Below, piece by piece: positions 1-7,515 of a stretch of 11,216 bases of DNA; the first letter of the stretch is position 1, and each line of letters starts with the position of its first letter. Position numbers and translations under genes: made by a program. The stretch lies in the NCBI GenBank assembly GCA_002372815.1, contig DFIR01000103.1, positions 31,268 to 42,483 of the forward strand, in the 5' to 3' direction. The notes beneath the pieces are model-generated. The model did not search any database. It was given only the letters and a program-made list of their open reading frames with translations, and had not been told where the DNA came from. Source of the stretch: Lachnospiraceae bacterium UBA3692 (GTDB taxonomy: Bacteria; Bacillota; Clostridia; Lachnospirales; Lachnospiraceae).

Positions 1-833
1 GCCTCGATCACGTGCCCGATCAGCACGCAGGTGGTCACGCCGCCGACGCCGCCCGGCACAGGGGTGATGGCCGCCACGTGCGGCTCCACGTTCTCAAAGT
101 CCACGTCTCCCGAGATGCCGCCTTTCGCCTCATCCCAGTTGATGCCCACGTCGATGACGACCTGGTCCGGGTTCGTGTATTCCGTGGTCACGCTGTGCAG
201 CTGCCCCGACGCCGCGATCAGGATGTCCGCCTCCCTGGTGATGGAGGGCACGTCCGCCGTGCGCGTGTGGCAGTTGACCACCGTCGCGTTCTCGTGCATC
301 AGCATCATGGCGACAGGGCGGCCGATGACGAGGGAGCGGCCGATGACCGCTGCCTTCTTCCCGGAGACAGGGATGTCGAAGTGGTGCAGGATCTCCATGG
401 CCGCCTGGGCGGTGCAGGGCGGAAATCCCGTCTTTGTGTTGGTGAAAACGCCGGCCAGCGACAGATCTGTGCAGCCGTCGATGTCCTTGGCGGGATCCAG
501 CATCTGTCTCGCCTTCTCGTTGTCCAGCTGTCCGGGCAGGGGACGGAACAGAAGGATCCCGTGGATGCTGTCGTCCTCGTTGACCTGCCGGAAGGCCTCG
601 TCGAAGGCCTCCTGGGTCACGTCCGCGGGCAGCACCACTTTCTTCACTTCCACGCCCGCGGTCTCAGCGCGCTTCGTGGCGCCCCGCTCATAGGAGAGGT
701 CGTCCGGTCTCTCCCCGACCCGGAAGATGCAGAGCGTCGGCGTGATGCCCTGTACCCGCAGCTGCTGTACATCCTGCTGCATCCGCGCCGTCAGCGCATC
801 CGCCACTTCCTTGCCTCTCAGGATTCTGGCCAT
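1..833 (-). CDS. folD: Bifunctional methylene-THF dehydrogenase / methenyl-THF cyclohydrolase FolD, 3' end cut by window edge
   Basis: Interconverts 5,10-methylene-THF, 5,10-methenyl-THF and 10-formyl-THF in the cytosol using NAD(P). The frame from ATG 833 stays open for 277 codons to the left edge. FolD proteins are usually about 280-295 residues, so only a few C-terminal residues should be missing. Visible marks are Tyr48 and Lys54 (YERGATKR) at the cyclohydrolase/dehydrogenase centre, the folate-site DIDGC at 117-121, the Rossmann segment VIGRSLVIGRP at 163-173 and the C-terminal PVPGGVGGVTT at 258-268. A GGGAGGA ribosome binding site lies 6 bases before the ATG. Two details differ from the textbook enzyme: Tyr and Lys are five residues apart instead of three, and the usual GGVGPMT reads GGVGGVT. 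Both look like a FolD subtype known from Clostridia (from memory), not damage. It follows the cyclodeaminase gene by 87 bases, which fits consecutive pathway steps. Confidence 0.96.
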   Translation of the reverse strand, partial: MARILRGKEVADALTARMQQDVQQLRVQGITPTLCIFRVGERPDDLSYERGATKRAETAGVEVKKVVLPADVTQEAFDEAFRQVNEDDSIHGILLFRPLPGQLDNEKARQMLDPAKDIDGCTDLSLAGVFTNTKTGFPPCTAQAAMEILHHFDIPVSGKKAAVIGRSLVIGRPVAMMLMHENATVVNCHTRTADVPSITREADILIAASGQLHSVTTEYTNPDQVVIDVGINWDEAKGGISGDVDFENVEPHVAAITPVPGGVGGVTTCVLIGHVIE

Positions 834-875
834 ATTCTGTCCTCCCTTTCCGGTCCGCTCACACAGCGTCCTTCG

Positions 876-936
876 CTCTCACCTGCGGATCCTGCCCGGC
901 ACAGTGCCGGAGCTCTTCTCTCACCCGCGGATCCTG
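876..936 (-). repeat. Direct repeat duplicating the 3' end of fchA, flanking a short hairpin
   Basis: Bases 918-936 cover the last codons and stop of fchA. They recur 42 bases away at 876-894 with 18 of 19 identical; the single difference is c926 against t884. The downstream copy therefore looks like a relic of a short segmental duplication of the gene terminus. Between the copies is a small perfect inverted repeat, ccggc at 896-900 and gccgg at 906-910 around acagt. No T-run follows on either strand, so it is a poor candidate for an intrinsic terminator. It could still affect the fchA-folD message. Confidence 0.6.
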
Positions 937-1541
937 TCCAGCACGGCCCCGAAGATCTCCTCGCCCATGGCCGTGTACTTGTCCAGCAGGGCATTGGCCT
1001 CCGCTTCAAGCACCTCCGCGCAGTCCCTGTCCTTCATGGATTTCGTGTTGATGAAGACATTCAGGGAAGCTGCCTGCATGGCCGCCTTGCACAGGACGGC
1101 GCCGCAGCCCGCATCCGAGATGGCCAGGCGGGAGCCCTTCGCGGCGAACGCCGCGATGATGTCCAGTGCCTCCCCGCAGGCCCGCATGATGTCCATGGGG
1201 ACGCTGCAGGCCACCTTCAGCGCGCTCTCCATGACGGCGTCGCGATTCGGATCGTCTTTGGGAATCCCATAAGCCTTCGCCAAGGGAGCGAAAGCTTCCG
1301 CGTCAGCGTCCACGAAGCCCAGCAGGCGCTCCCGCAGCTGCTGCGCGCGCGCCATCAGGTCCTTGATCTCCTCCTCCACGTCGGCGTATTTCTTCTTGCC
1401 GACGGTGAGCTCCCCCACCATGTCGCCCAGGGCGATCCCGATGGCCGCCGCCAGGGCACTGGCGCCGCCGCCGCCCGGGACGGGGGCCGGAGACGCAAGC
1501 TCCGCGGTAAAATCCGCTGCTGTTCTGTCGATCAGTCTCAT
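921..1541 (-). CDS. fchA: Formimidoyl-THF cyclodeaminase family protein (FTCD_C fold), FchA-like
   Basis: A 206-residue all-helical protein matching the stand-alone cyclodeaminase family. That family converts 5-formimino-THF to 5,10-methenyl-THF with release of ammonia; some stand-alone members are described as methenyl-THF cyclohydrolases. Visible family marks are the glycine-rich PVPGGGGASA at 20-29, VDADAEAF at 77-84 containing the likely catalytic Asp80, SDAGCGAVL at 142-150 and NVFIN at 161-165. Length is normal for the single-domain form; no formiminotransferase domain is fused. GAAAGGA lies 5 bases before the ATG at 1541. It sits 42 bases after the large multidomain gene and 87 bases before folD, so co-transcription is likely. 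With FolD next door, either the formimino or the methenyl activity would feed the same pool. The exact substrate cannot be settled from sequence alone. Confidence 0.93.
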   Translation of the reverse strand: MRLIDRTAADFTAELASPAPVPGGGGASALAAAIGIALGDMVGELTVGKKKYADVEEEIKDLMARAQQLRERLLGFVDADAEAFAPLAKAYGIPKDDPNRDAVMESALKVACSVPMDIMRACGEALDIIAAFAAKGSRLAISDAGCGAVLCKAAMQAASLNVFINTKSMKDRDCAEVLEAEANALLDKYTAMGEEIFGAVLDRIRG

Positions 1542-1583
1542 AGGATTCCTTTCTTTATGTAATGCTCTTCAGAATTCACTATG

Positions 1584-4500
1584 TTAAGGACGCCTTTTGA
1601 CCCGGGAGCGGTAGAGCATCTCCAGGTCGTTCTCCAGGTAGACGGAGGCCGGCAGGTTCGGATTATATTCCAGACTGGTCCCCCTGTCGGGGCACAGCGG
1701 CATGTTCACCGCCTCGGACAACCTCGACAATGTCAGATTTCTGGAGAAATGTTTCCGGTACTCCTCCTCCAGGACCGCCAGCACGTCCCTCGCGTTCTGG
1801 ATGCAGCATTCGCTGAAGGCGAACTGCGCCTCCTCCGAGGTGTCGGGGAGCAGCGGCTGCGCATATGGCTGGAGGAAATTGACGGAGGGCACGAGGCCCG
1901 CCACCTTCATGGTCCTGCGCCGCACCTGGTCTCCTCCGATGAAGGGATAGAGGGAGGATTCCATGAACCAGTTGCGGATGTTCGGCACATAGTAGACCCA
2001 GTCCGCCTCCAGGCCCATGGAGGCGAGCACGTTCTTGCCATACCCTGTGATGATGCCGAGAAGGATGGTCCGGATACTGACCCCTTCCTTCCTGAGCAGC
2101 GGGGCGATCGCAGTGATGCGGACGCCGCTCCGGTTGAGGACGTCGTCCACGAGGATGGCCGGCCTCCGGAAGGACTTGATGGCCCGCACCTGGGTCTCCA
2201 GGGGCGTATAGTTGGGGTAGGCTTCGACGGAGCAGGCGCTGAGATCCGGCTCATAGACCCGGTCCGTGTGCAGCGTCTTGGTCACGGTGTTGGGAACGAC
2301 CGACCCGCGGAGGATCTTGCCGAAAGGCACGCACATCATCTCACCCAGCTGGCGGGGGACCTGCACCTGGCGGGGGACGTCATTCAGGGTGATGATTCTT
2401 TCCACCAGGCGGTGATAGAGCACCGAACCGGAGACGGAGATCACCAGGTTGCCGGGGTAGAGGTCCGTCATGCAGAGCTGCAGCTTCTGCTGGGTCTTCC
2501 GGATCACCCGCAGCACGCGCTCATTGGAGGAGAAAGGCTCCTTCAGCGTCGCCTCCATGTTGGCCAGGAGGATCAGCGGCGCGTGCATGTCAGCTACGTA
2601 GAGGTCCACGTCCCCGGAGGCCTCCTCCGGCTTCCGGAAGCCCTGCCGGCGGATGGCGGAATACACGCTGTCCGGGCAGTCGCAGTCCTCCGGCATGAAG
2701 ATGGCGTAGTCGCAGTGCTCCGCGAAGGAGCGCATGACGGCTTCCGTGAGAAGGAGCTGCTCCGTGTCGTAGACCGACGACCGGGAGTCTGTGCAGAGCC
2801 CGGTGATCATCAGGATTTTTCCGTGGGAGCGCCGCTGCACGATGTCGCAGAGCTGCACGTCCCGGATGACCGTATAGAGGTCTTCCGGTGCGATATAGCG
2901 GATCCGGATGGCACCGGTCGGCCGGTCTCCCTGCGTTTCGTTTCTGAGAAGGAGGAGCCGGTCTCCGGGCTCCCGGACGGACAGCGGGATCGCCGGATCG
3001 GGCTGGTCCGTCTCTTCAAAAGTGACCGCCCCCGCCTCGATGACCGGCTTGAATTCCGGCTCGTGCAGGTAGAGTCCGTTGTTGTAGATATATTCCTGGA
3101 CCACCGGGTCGATCAGGTCCGAGATGTCGCGGCTCTGGTCGATGTTTTCGCGGATCCGGCTGGAGGAGATCTCCTCCAGTTCCGCCGGAAGCTCCAGCTC
3201 GATGAGCCTGCCGGTGATGCAGTCCAGCATGCCGGGATTGTAGCCGGAGTCCGCCTCCCGGTCCCCCACCCGCCGGATGACGATGTGGTTCATGGACCGG
3301 ACCTTGTCGTTATGGGCGCTCTTCTTATAGAAGGAGGCGTGGGCGACGACGTCCGAGCCCACCACCAGGTAGACCTCCCGTCCCGGGAACATGGCCTCCA
3401 GCCTCTCCAGGTCCTCCGGATTGCCCGGATTGATCGGTATCTCGTAAGGAAACAGGTTTACGTGGTACTGGCCGGCAATGCTCATGTTGACGATCTGGCG
3501 GCGGATGAAGTGGGGCTGGGCCCTCTTGGACCAGGAGAACTCATCCACGGACAGATACACTTCAAATCCCATATCGGCGATCATTTTTGTGATCCCTTTG
3601 TGGGAGAGTGTGAAAGGATCGAAAGTGCCCGGGAAGAAAGCCACCTTGCTGCGGATCCTGCTCTCGAACTCTCCTTCCAGCAGCCGGTACTCAGTGATGT
3701 AGCGGTAGAGACTGGACAGACTTGCCGCCCGGTAGAGGTTCGTGAGCCCGTCTCCCCTGTTCTCGTTCATCTGGAAGTCGATCCTGCCCGCTGCCGCAAG
3801 GAAGATGTCCCGCTTCTCCAGCCGGGTCAGGTGCTTCGAGCCGAATACGGACTGCCCGAGCACCAGGAGCGCCTCTTGGCGCACCGGTTCCCGGTAGCTT
3901 GCCATTCCCTGCAGCAGAAGTCCGATGAGGTGCTTCCACCGCCCGGCGCGCACTTTGCGGTCCTCTTCGAACCGCTCCGCATACCGCGGGTAGTATTCCA
4001 GAAGGGTCCCGACCGTATCGAGTGCGACAGAAGTCACGTGATCGGAGGGACTGGCCTGCATGGATTCCAGGGACGCGATCAGCTCGTCCAGCTGCTCGGG
4101 CGGGAGCCACAGCGCCATCTGGCCCAGCCACCGCGGGATCGTACTTGAATAGTCCGTCTCCCCTGTCTCCAGTCCCCGCAGCATCTCCACCGCGATCTCA
4201 TTGCGCTGATCGATCCGCAGGAGCGGCGCGATCCCCACAAGCGCCTCCCCGGCTGCGTTGCGCACCAGGAGATAGCGCCCGACCTTGATCAGGTTGGAGA
4301 AATGCGCGGCAATATGTAATGCGTGGGACCTGTCGCCGTGCTGCACCTGGTCCTCCAGCAGGCGGATATTCACAGCCACCTGGATCCACGGCGTGTCGGT
4401 CTTCAGGTTTTCGAGGAAGACATCGGTCACAATGCTGCTGCCGTAGAGGATCTTCTCCTGCGCCGCCGTATCCAGCCCCAGGTTATGAAAAATGCGGTAC

Positions 4501-6395
4501 TTTATGAAGGAATAAAGGACAGACTCCTCCGTCGGGGCAGAGGAGATCACGTCGATGGTCTCCTTCCGCATCGGAAACTGCTCCGCCGTCAGCCCCTGCT
4601 CCGCCGCGAACCATGTGATCAGCCCGATGGCGCGCCAGGCAGCTGTCCTGGCCTCCTTGTCCTCCGACTTTGCGCAGTACAGGGCGAACCGGAGGATGCG
4701 GCGTACCGCATCCGTGTCCAGGTCCTCAAAAGGGAGGACTTCCGCACAGTTCATGAGGACGAACTGTTCCCCCGCACTCTTCTGTTCCGGTTCCCTGTAC
4801 CACTCCATCAGCGCCTCCAGGAACATCTGGACGTCCGAGTCCTCCGCATGCTCCCTCATTGCGTGCGCGATGTTCTTGAGCTGGGACCGGATCCGCCGCT
4901 GCTGCAGATCGATGAGGCGGGGATCCGGCCGGATGATCCTTTCCAGATAGTGCTTCCAGAGGTACTGCATCCGCTCCTGGGTCACGTCCGCCATGCCCTC
5001 CGGCCTTCTCTTGCGGTAGCCGGCGTTGTAGCCTACGATGATCTCCCCGAACAGCTCCGCCGCCTGTACGCGGATCTCGCCGTCCCGGTGCATGAACAGT
5101 TCATAGAGGAAACTCAGGGCCTGCTCCTTCTGGGCGTCGCCGGTATAGGCATAATACTCCCGGAGCACGTGCAGGTAGGCGCGGACGTTCTTCCAGTTTT
5201 TCTCACTCCGGGCGGCCTCCAGCAGGTTGCTGAAGCTTTTCTCCGCATTCAGCCGGTGCATGACGTCCATGTTGTGCTCGAGGGCCATATGGACCAGGGC
5301 CTGCACCGTCTGGGCCGGCGTCCTGAGCCCGGGCTGGGGGAGCTGCTGGGCAGGGGCCGGATGGCCGTCCAGGTCCACATCCACTCCGTGAGCCCGCATG
5401 TAGTCCTCGAAGTCGGCCAGCTTGGCGTAGACGAAACGGTAGCGGCGGAATTTCTCCGCGTCCACATTTTCGAGCTTGTGCAGGATGACTTCGAAGGCAT
5501 CCTTGATGGAGGAGATGTGCGTGATCTCCACCCCGTCGGCGCCCCGGCTGGACTTCACGCGGAAGTCGGAATAGATCAGGCAGAGGGACTCGGCGGCCAG
5601 GTTGTCCGACTCCAGGTCCCAGGTGGAATGATTGGCCGCGATGTGCCCGATCCCCGGCAGGTCGTGCCGCTCGCACCAGTTCGCGGTGTAGTAGTAGTGC
5701 ATGAAGGGGACCTTCTCATTCGGCTTGCAGCCGAACTTGCCCAAGTCGTGGGCCGCGGCCGATCCGGAGACCAGCGTCAGGTCCACAGGCGCTCCGGCGG
5801 CCAGAAGCCCTCGCGCCACCGTCATGGCGACATAATGTACGCCCGCGATGTGCTCGAGCGTCCGGAACTTCGTGACCTCCCCGTTCAGGCGCATCATCTC
5901 ATAGATGTACTCGCTGCGCCAGTGGCGGAGGAACTTCTTGTACTCCCTGTAGTTCTCGAATCTCCTGCCCTCTTCATCATCGACGAAGCCGAAATCGGTC
6001 AGCGGCTCAAAGGGCAGGGCCTGCCGCTCCCGATCGAAGAGAAAACGCATCACATGCAGATAGTACACAGCCCCTGCCCGGAACTGCCCGTACTTCTCGG
6101 TAAAAGCATCCTCCGGGTACAGCAGGCGGCACACGAACTTATAGGTGAAGGACATCCATCCTTCCTCCGGCTCCCTGCCCAGAAGAAGCATGGTGGGGCG
6201 GCACATCTCAAAGATCCGCTTGCAGCTGATGCGCTTCCTGATCGGAAACAGGGAGGCCAGCTGCGCCTCCCAGTACTCCCGGTTCAGGACCATCTCCACC
6301 GTCTCCCTCTGCAGCCCGGCTGCCTCCAGGAACTCCTCCGAGGTCAGTTCCCCGCAGAGTTCCATATAGATCCGGTGTATTTCCTTCTTGGTCAT
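1584..6395 (-). CDS. Giant multidomain protein: HD hydrolase + HEAT-like repeats + NadD-like nucleotidyltransferase + GNAT-like + phosphoribosyltransferase-like
   Basis: A 1603-residue single open frame with no frameshift, starting at ATG 6395 behind GGGGGAGG. Domains in order: an N-terminal region (1-170) with no recognised fold; an HD phosphohydrolase domain (about 175-285) with His182, His216-Asp217 in AAHDLGK, His256 and Asp277; a Pro/Gln-rich linker (about 338-362); a long helical region (about 365-905) with HEAT-like units such as 438-456, 577-597, 687-726, 782-803 and 835-856; a nucleotidyltransferase domain (about 917-1108) with GTFDPFTLSHKG at 923-934, VYLVVGSD at 1008-1015 and ISSSRIREN at 1076-1084, as in the NadD group; a weaker GNAT-like section (about 1140-1262); and a phosphoribosyltransferase-like section (about 1350-1495) with the PRPP-loop-like ILVDDVLNRSG at 1414-1424. 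No signal peptide or membrane segment is seen, so it is probably cytosolic. The reaction is unknown. A role in nucleotide or pyridine-cofactor metabolism is inferred from the domain set only. Neighbours are a dehydrogenase gene upstream (72-base gap) and fchA downstream (42-base gap). Confidence 0.9.
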   Translation of the reverse strand: MTKKEIHRIYMELCGELTSEEFLEAAGLQRETVEMVLNREYWEAQLASLFPIRKRISCKRIFEMCRPTMLLLGREPEEGWMSFTYKFVCRLLYPEDAFTEKYGQFRAGAVYYLHVMRFLFDRERQALPFEPLTDFGFVDDEEGRRFENYREYKKFLRHWRSEYIYEMMRLNGEVTKFRTLEHIAGVHYVAMTVARGLLAAGAPVDLTLVSGSAAAHDLGKFGCKPNEKVPFMHYYYTANWCERHDLPGIGHIAANHSTWDLESDNLAAESLCLIYSDFRVKSSRGADGVEITHISSIKDAFEVILHKLENVDAEKFRRYRFVYAKLADFEDYMRAHGVDVDLDGHPAPAQQLPQPGLRTPAQTVQALVHMALEHNMDVMHRLNAEKSFSNLLEAARSEKNWKNVRAYLHVLREYYAYTGDAQKEQALSFLYELFMHRDGEIRVQAAELFGEIIVGYNAGYRKRRPEGMADVTQERMQYLWKHYLERIIRPDPRLIDLQQRRIRSQLKNIAHAMREHAEDSDVQMFLEALMEWYREPEQKSAGEQFVLMNCAEVLPFEDLDTDAVRRILRFALYCAKSEDKEARTAAWRAIGLITWFAAEQGLTAEQFPMRKETIDVISSAPTEESVLYSFIKYRIFHNLGLDTAAQEKILYGSSIVTDVFLENLKTDTPWIQVAVNIRLLEDQVQHGDRSHALHIAAHFSNLIKVGRYLLVRNAAGEALVGIAPLLRIDQRNEIAVEMLRGLETGETDYSSTIPRWLGQMALWLPPEQLDELIASLESMQASPSDHVTSVALDTVGTLLEYYPRYAERFEEDRKVRAGRWKHLIGLLLQGMASYREPVRQEALLVLGQSVFGSKHLTRLEKRDIFLAAAGRIDFQMNENRGDGLTNLYRAASLSSLYRYITEYRLLEGEFESRIRSKVAFFPGTFDPFTLSHKGITKMIADMGFEVYLSVDEFSWSKRAQPHFIRRQIVNMSIAGQYHVNLFPYEIPINPGNPEDLERLEAMFPGREVYLVVGSDVVAHASFYKKSAHNDKVRSMNHIVIRRVGDREADSGYNPGMLDCITGRLIELELPAELEEISSSRIRENIDQSRDISDLIDPVVQEYIYNNGLYLHEPEFKPVIEAGAVTFEETDQPDPAIPLSVREPGDRLLLLRNETQGDRPTGAIRIRYIAPEDLYTVIRDVQLCDIVQRRSHGKILMITGLCTDSRSSVYDTEQLLLTEAVMRSFAEHCDYAIFMPEDCDCPDSVYSAIRRQGFRKPEEASGDVDLYVADMHAPLILLANMEATLKEPFSSNERVLRVIRKTQQKLQLCMTDLYPGNLVISVSGSVLYHRLVERIITLNDVPRQVQVPRQLGEMMCVPFGKILRGSVVPNTVTKTLHTDRVYEPDLSACSVEAYPNYTPLETQVRAIKSFRRPAILVDDVLNRSGVRITAIAPLLRKEGVSIRTILLGIITGYGKNVLASMGLEADWVYYVPNIRNWFMESSLYPFIGGDQVRRRTMKVAGLVPSVNFLQPYAQPLLPDTSEEAQFAFSECCIQNARDVLAVLEEEYRKHFSRNLTLSRLSEAVNMPLCPDRGTSLEYNPNLPASVYLENDLEMLYRSRVKRRP

Positions 6396-6467
6396 AAGAC
6401 CTCCCCCTTGTTGCTCCTACGCCTGCCTCTGCAGCCTGTTTCTGTGCCTGCTGCTGTGTCCACCTGC

Positions 6468-7427
6468 TCAGAATTCCTCTTTGTTGAGTCCCAGCAGATG
6501 CTTCACCTTGCCGGTGATATAGATGCCGATATCTCTCGCGGCGTCCTCGGACTGGGCTCCCAGGTGCGGCGTGACGATGAAATTCTCACAGGAGAAAAGA
6601 GGGTTCTCAAACTCGTCATCGCCCGTAAGCCCGGCCCCCGCCAGCTCGTTCTCCAGGACATCGGCGGCGTATCCGCCGATCCGCCCTTCCTGCAGCGCCT
6701 CGTACATATCCTTCTCGTTGACGATGCCGCCGCGGCTCATGTTCAGGACCACCGCGCCTTCCTTCATGTGGGCGATGGACTCCTTGTTGAACATGTTCCG
6801 GGTCTCCTGGGTCAGCGGAACATGGATGGAGATAAAATCGGAGACGCGGATCAGCTCCTGGATGCTGGCGCCCTTGGCGTGTTCCGCCTCGAACTGCTCG
6901 GGGCGCAGGTAGGGATCATAGGCTACGATCCGCATCTTGAAGGCACGTCCCAGCTCGCCGACGCGGCGCCCGATCTTGCCGAAGCCGAGGATGCCCAGCG
7001 TTTTTCCGCGGAGCTCCCTGCCGACGAACTTGTACTTGTCCCAGTTGTGATTGACTTTGACGTCGTAGTTGGCGGGAATGGTGTGCCGGGAGATCTCCAG
7101 CATCTTGGCGATGGTGAGCTCGGCGACCGCGTTCGCGTTCATGCCGGGCGCGTTGAAGACGTTGATGCCCTTCTCCGCGGCGTACTCCATGTCGATGTGA
7201 TTGGTCCCGACCGCGCAGACGCCGATCATCTGCAGCTTCTTCGCGGCGTCGAGGACCTCCCTGTCGATCTTGGGATCCACGCGCATGATCAGGATCTCAT
7301 AGTCCCCGATCCTCTCCAGCAGCTCCGCCTTGGAGAGCGGACGGCCGTCCGTCGTGTCCACTTCGATATACTTCTTCAGTTCCTGCGCGATACCGGGGTA
7401 GACGGCGTCAGTGATAAGGCATTTCAT
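6468..7427 (-). CDS. D-isomer-specific 2-hydroxyacid dehydrogenase, phosphoglycerate dehydrogenase type
   Basis: A 319-residue NAD-dependent oxidoreductase. Visible marks are the N-terminal substrate-domain loop CAVGTNHID at 71-79, the NAD-binding GFGKIG at 148-153, Asp171 at the end of the next strand (favouring NAD over NADP), catalytic Arg232 in MSRGGIV, acidic Glu261 in DVLENE and catalytic His288 in TPHLGAQSED. Length matches the short form without a C-terminal ACT regulatory domain. It could act as 3-phosphoglycerate dehydrogenase, the first step of serine synthesis. Serine in turn supplies one-carbon units to folate, which would fit the neighbouring fchA and folD. Other 2-hydroxyacid substrates cannot be excluded. 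Start ATG 7427 has AAAGGAG 11 bases upstream. The segment between 262 and 277 before the catalytic His is slightly longer and more acidic than usual. Confidence 0.9.
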   Translation of the reverse strand: MKCLITDAVYPGIAQELKKYIEVDTTDGRPLSKAELLERIGDYEILIMRVDPKIDREVLDAAKKLQMIGVCAVGTNHIDMEYAAEKGINVFNAPGMNANAVAELTIAKMLEISRHTIPANYDVKVNHNWDKYKFVGRELRGKTLGILGFGKIGRRVGELGRAFKMRIVAYDPYLRPEQFEAEHAKGASIQELIRVSDFISIHVPLTQETRNMFNKESIAHMKEGAVVLNMSRGGIVNEKDMYEALQEGRIGGYAADVLENELAGAGLTGDDEFENPLFSCENFIVTPHLGAQSEDAARDIGIYITGKVKHLLGLNKEEF

Positions 7428-7515
7428 GATCAGTTCTTCTCCTTTGTGAATACAGGTGGATATGTTTCCGTGTGCGATACCGTGATGTTCTTGCGACAGT
7501 GTTTCCGCGGCTGTA

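Noticed and set aside
12..1562. A 516-codon plus-strand open frame
   Set aside because: Antisense to folD and fchA, both of which are certain from conserved motifs.
1581..4148. An 855-codon open frame on the plus strand
   Set aside because: Antisense shadow of the multidomain gene; the translation is low-complexity, rich in His, Arg, Asp and Val, with no family motif.
6396..6467. Possible structure or small gene in the GCAG-rich spacer before the multidomain gene
   Set aside because: The 72 bases are simple, skewed sequence with no clear stem or open frame beyond the ribosome binding site GGGGGAGG.
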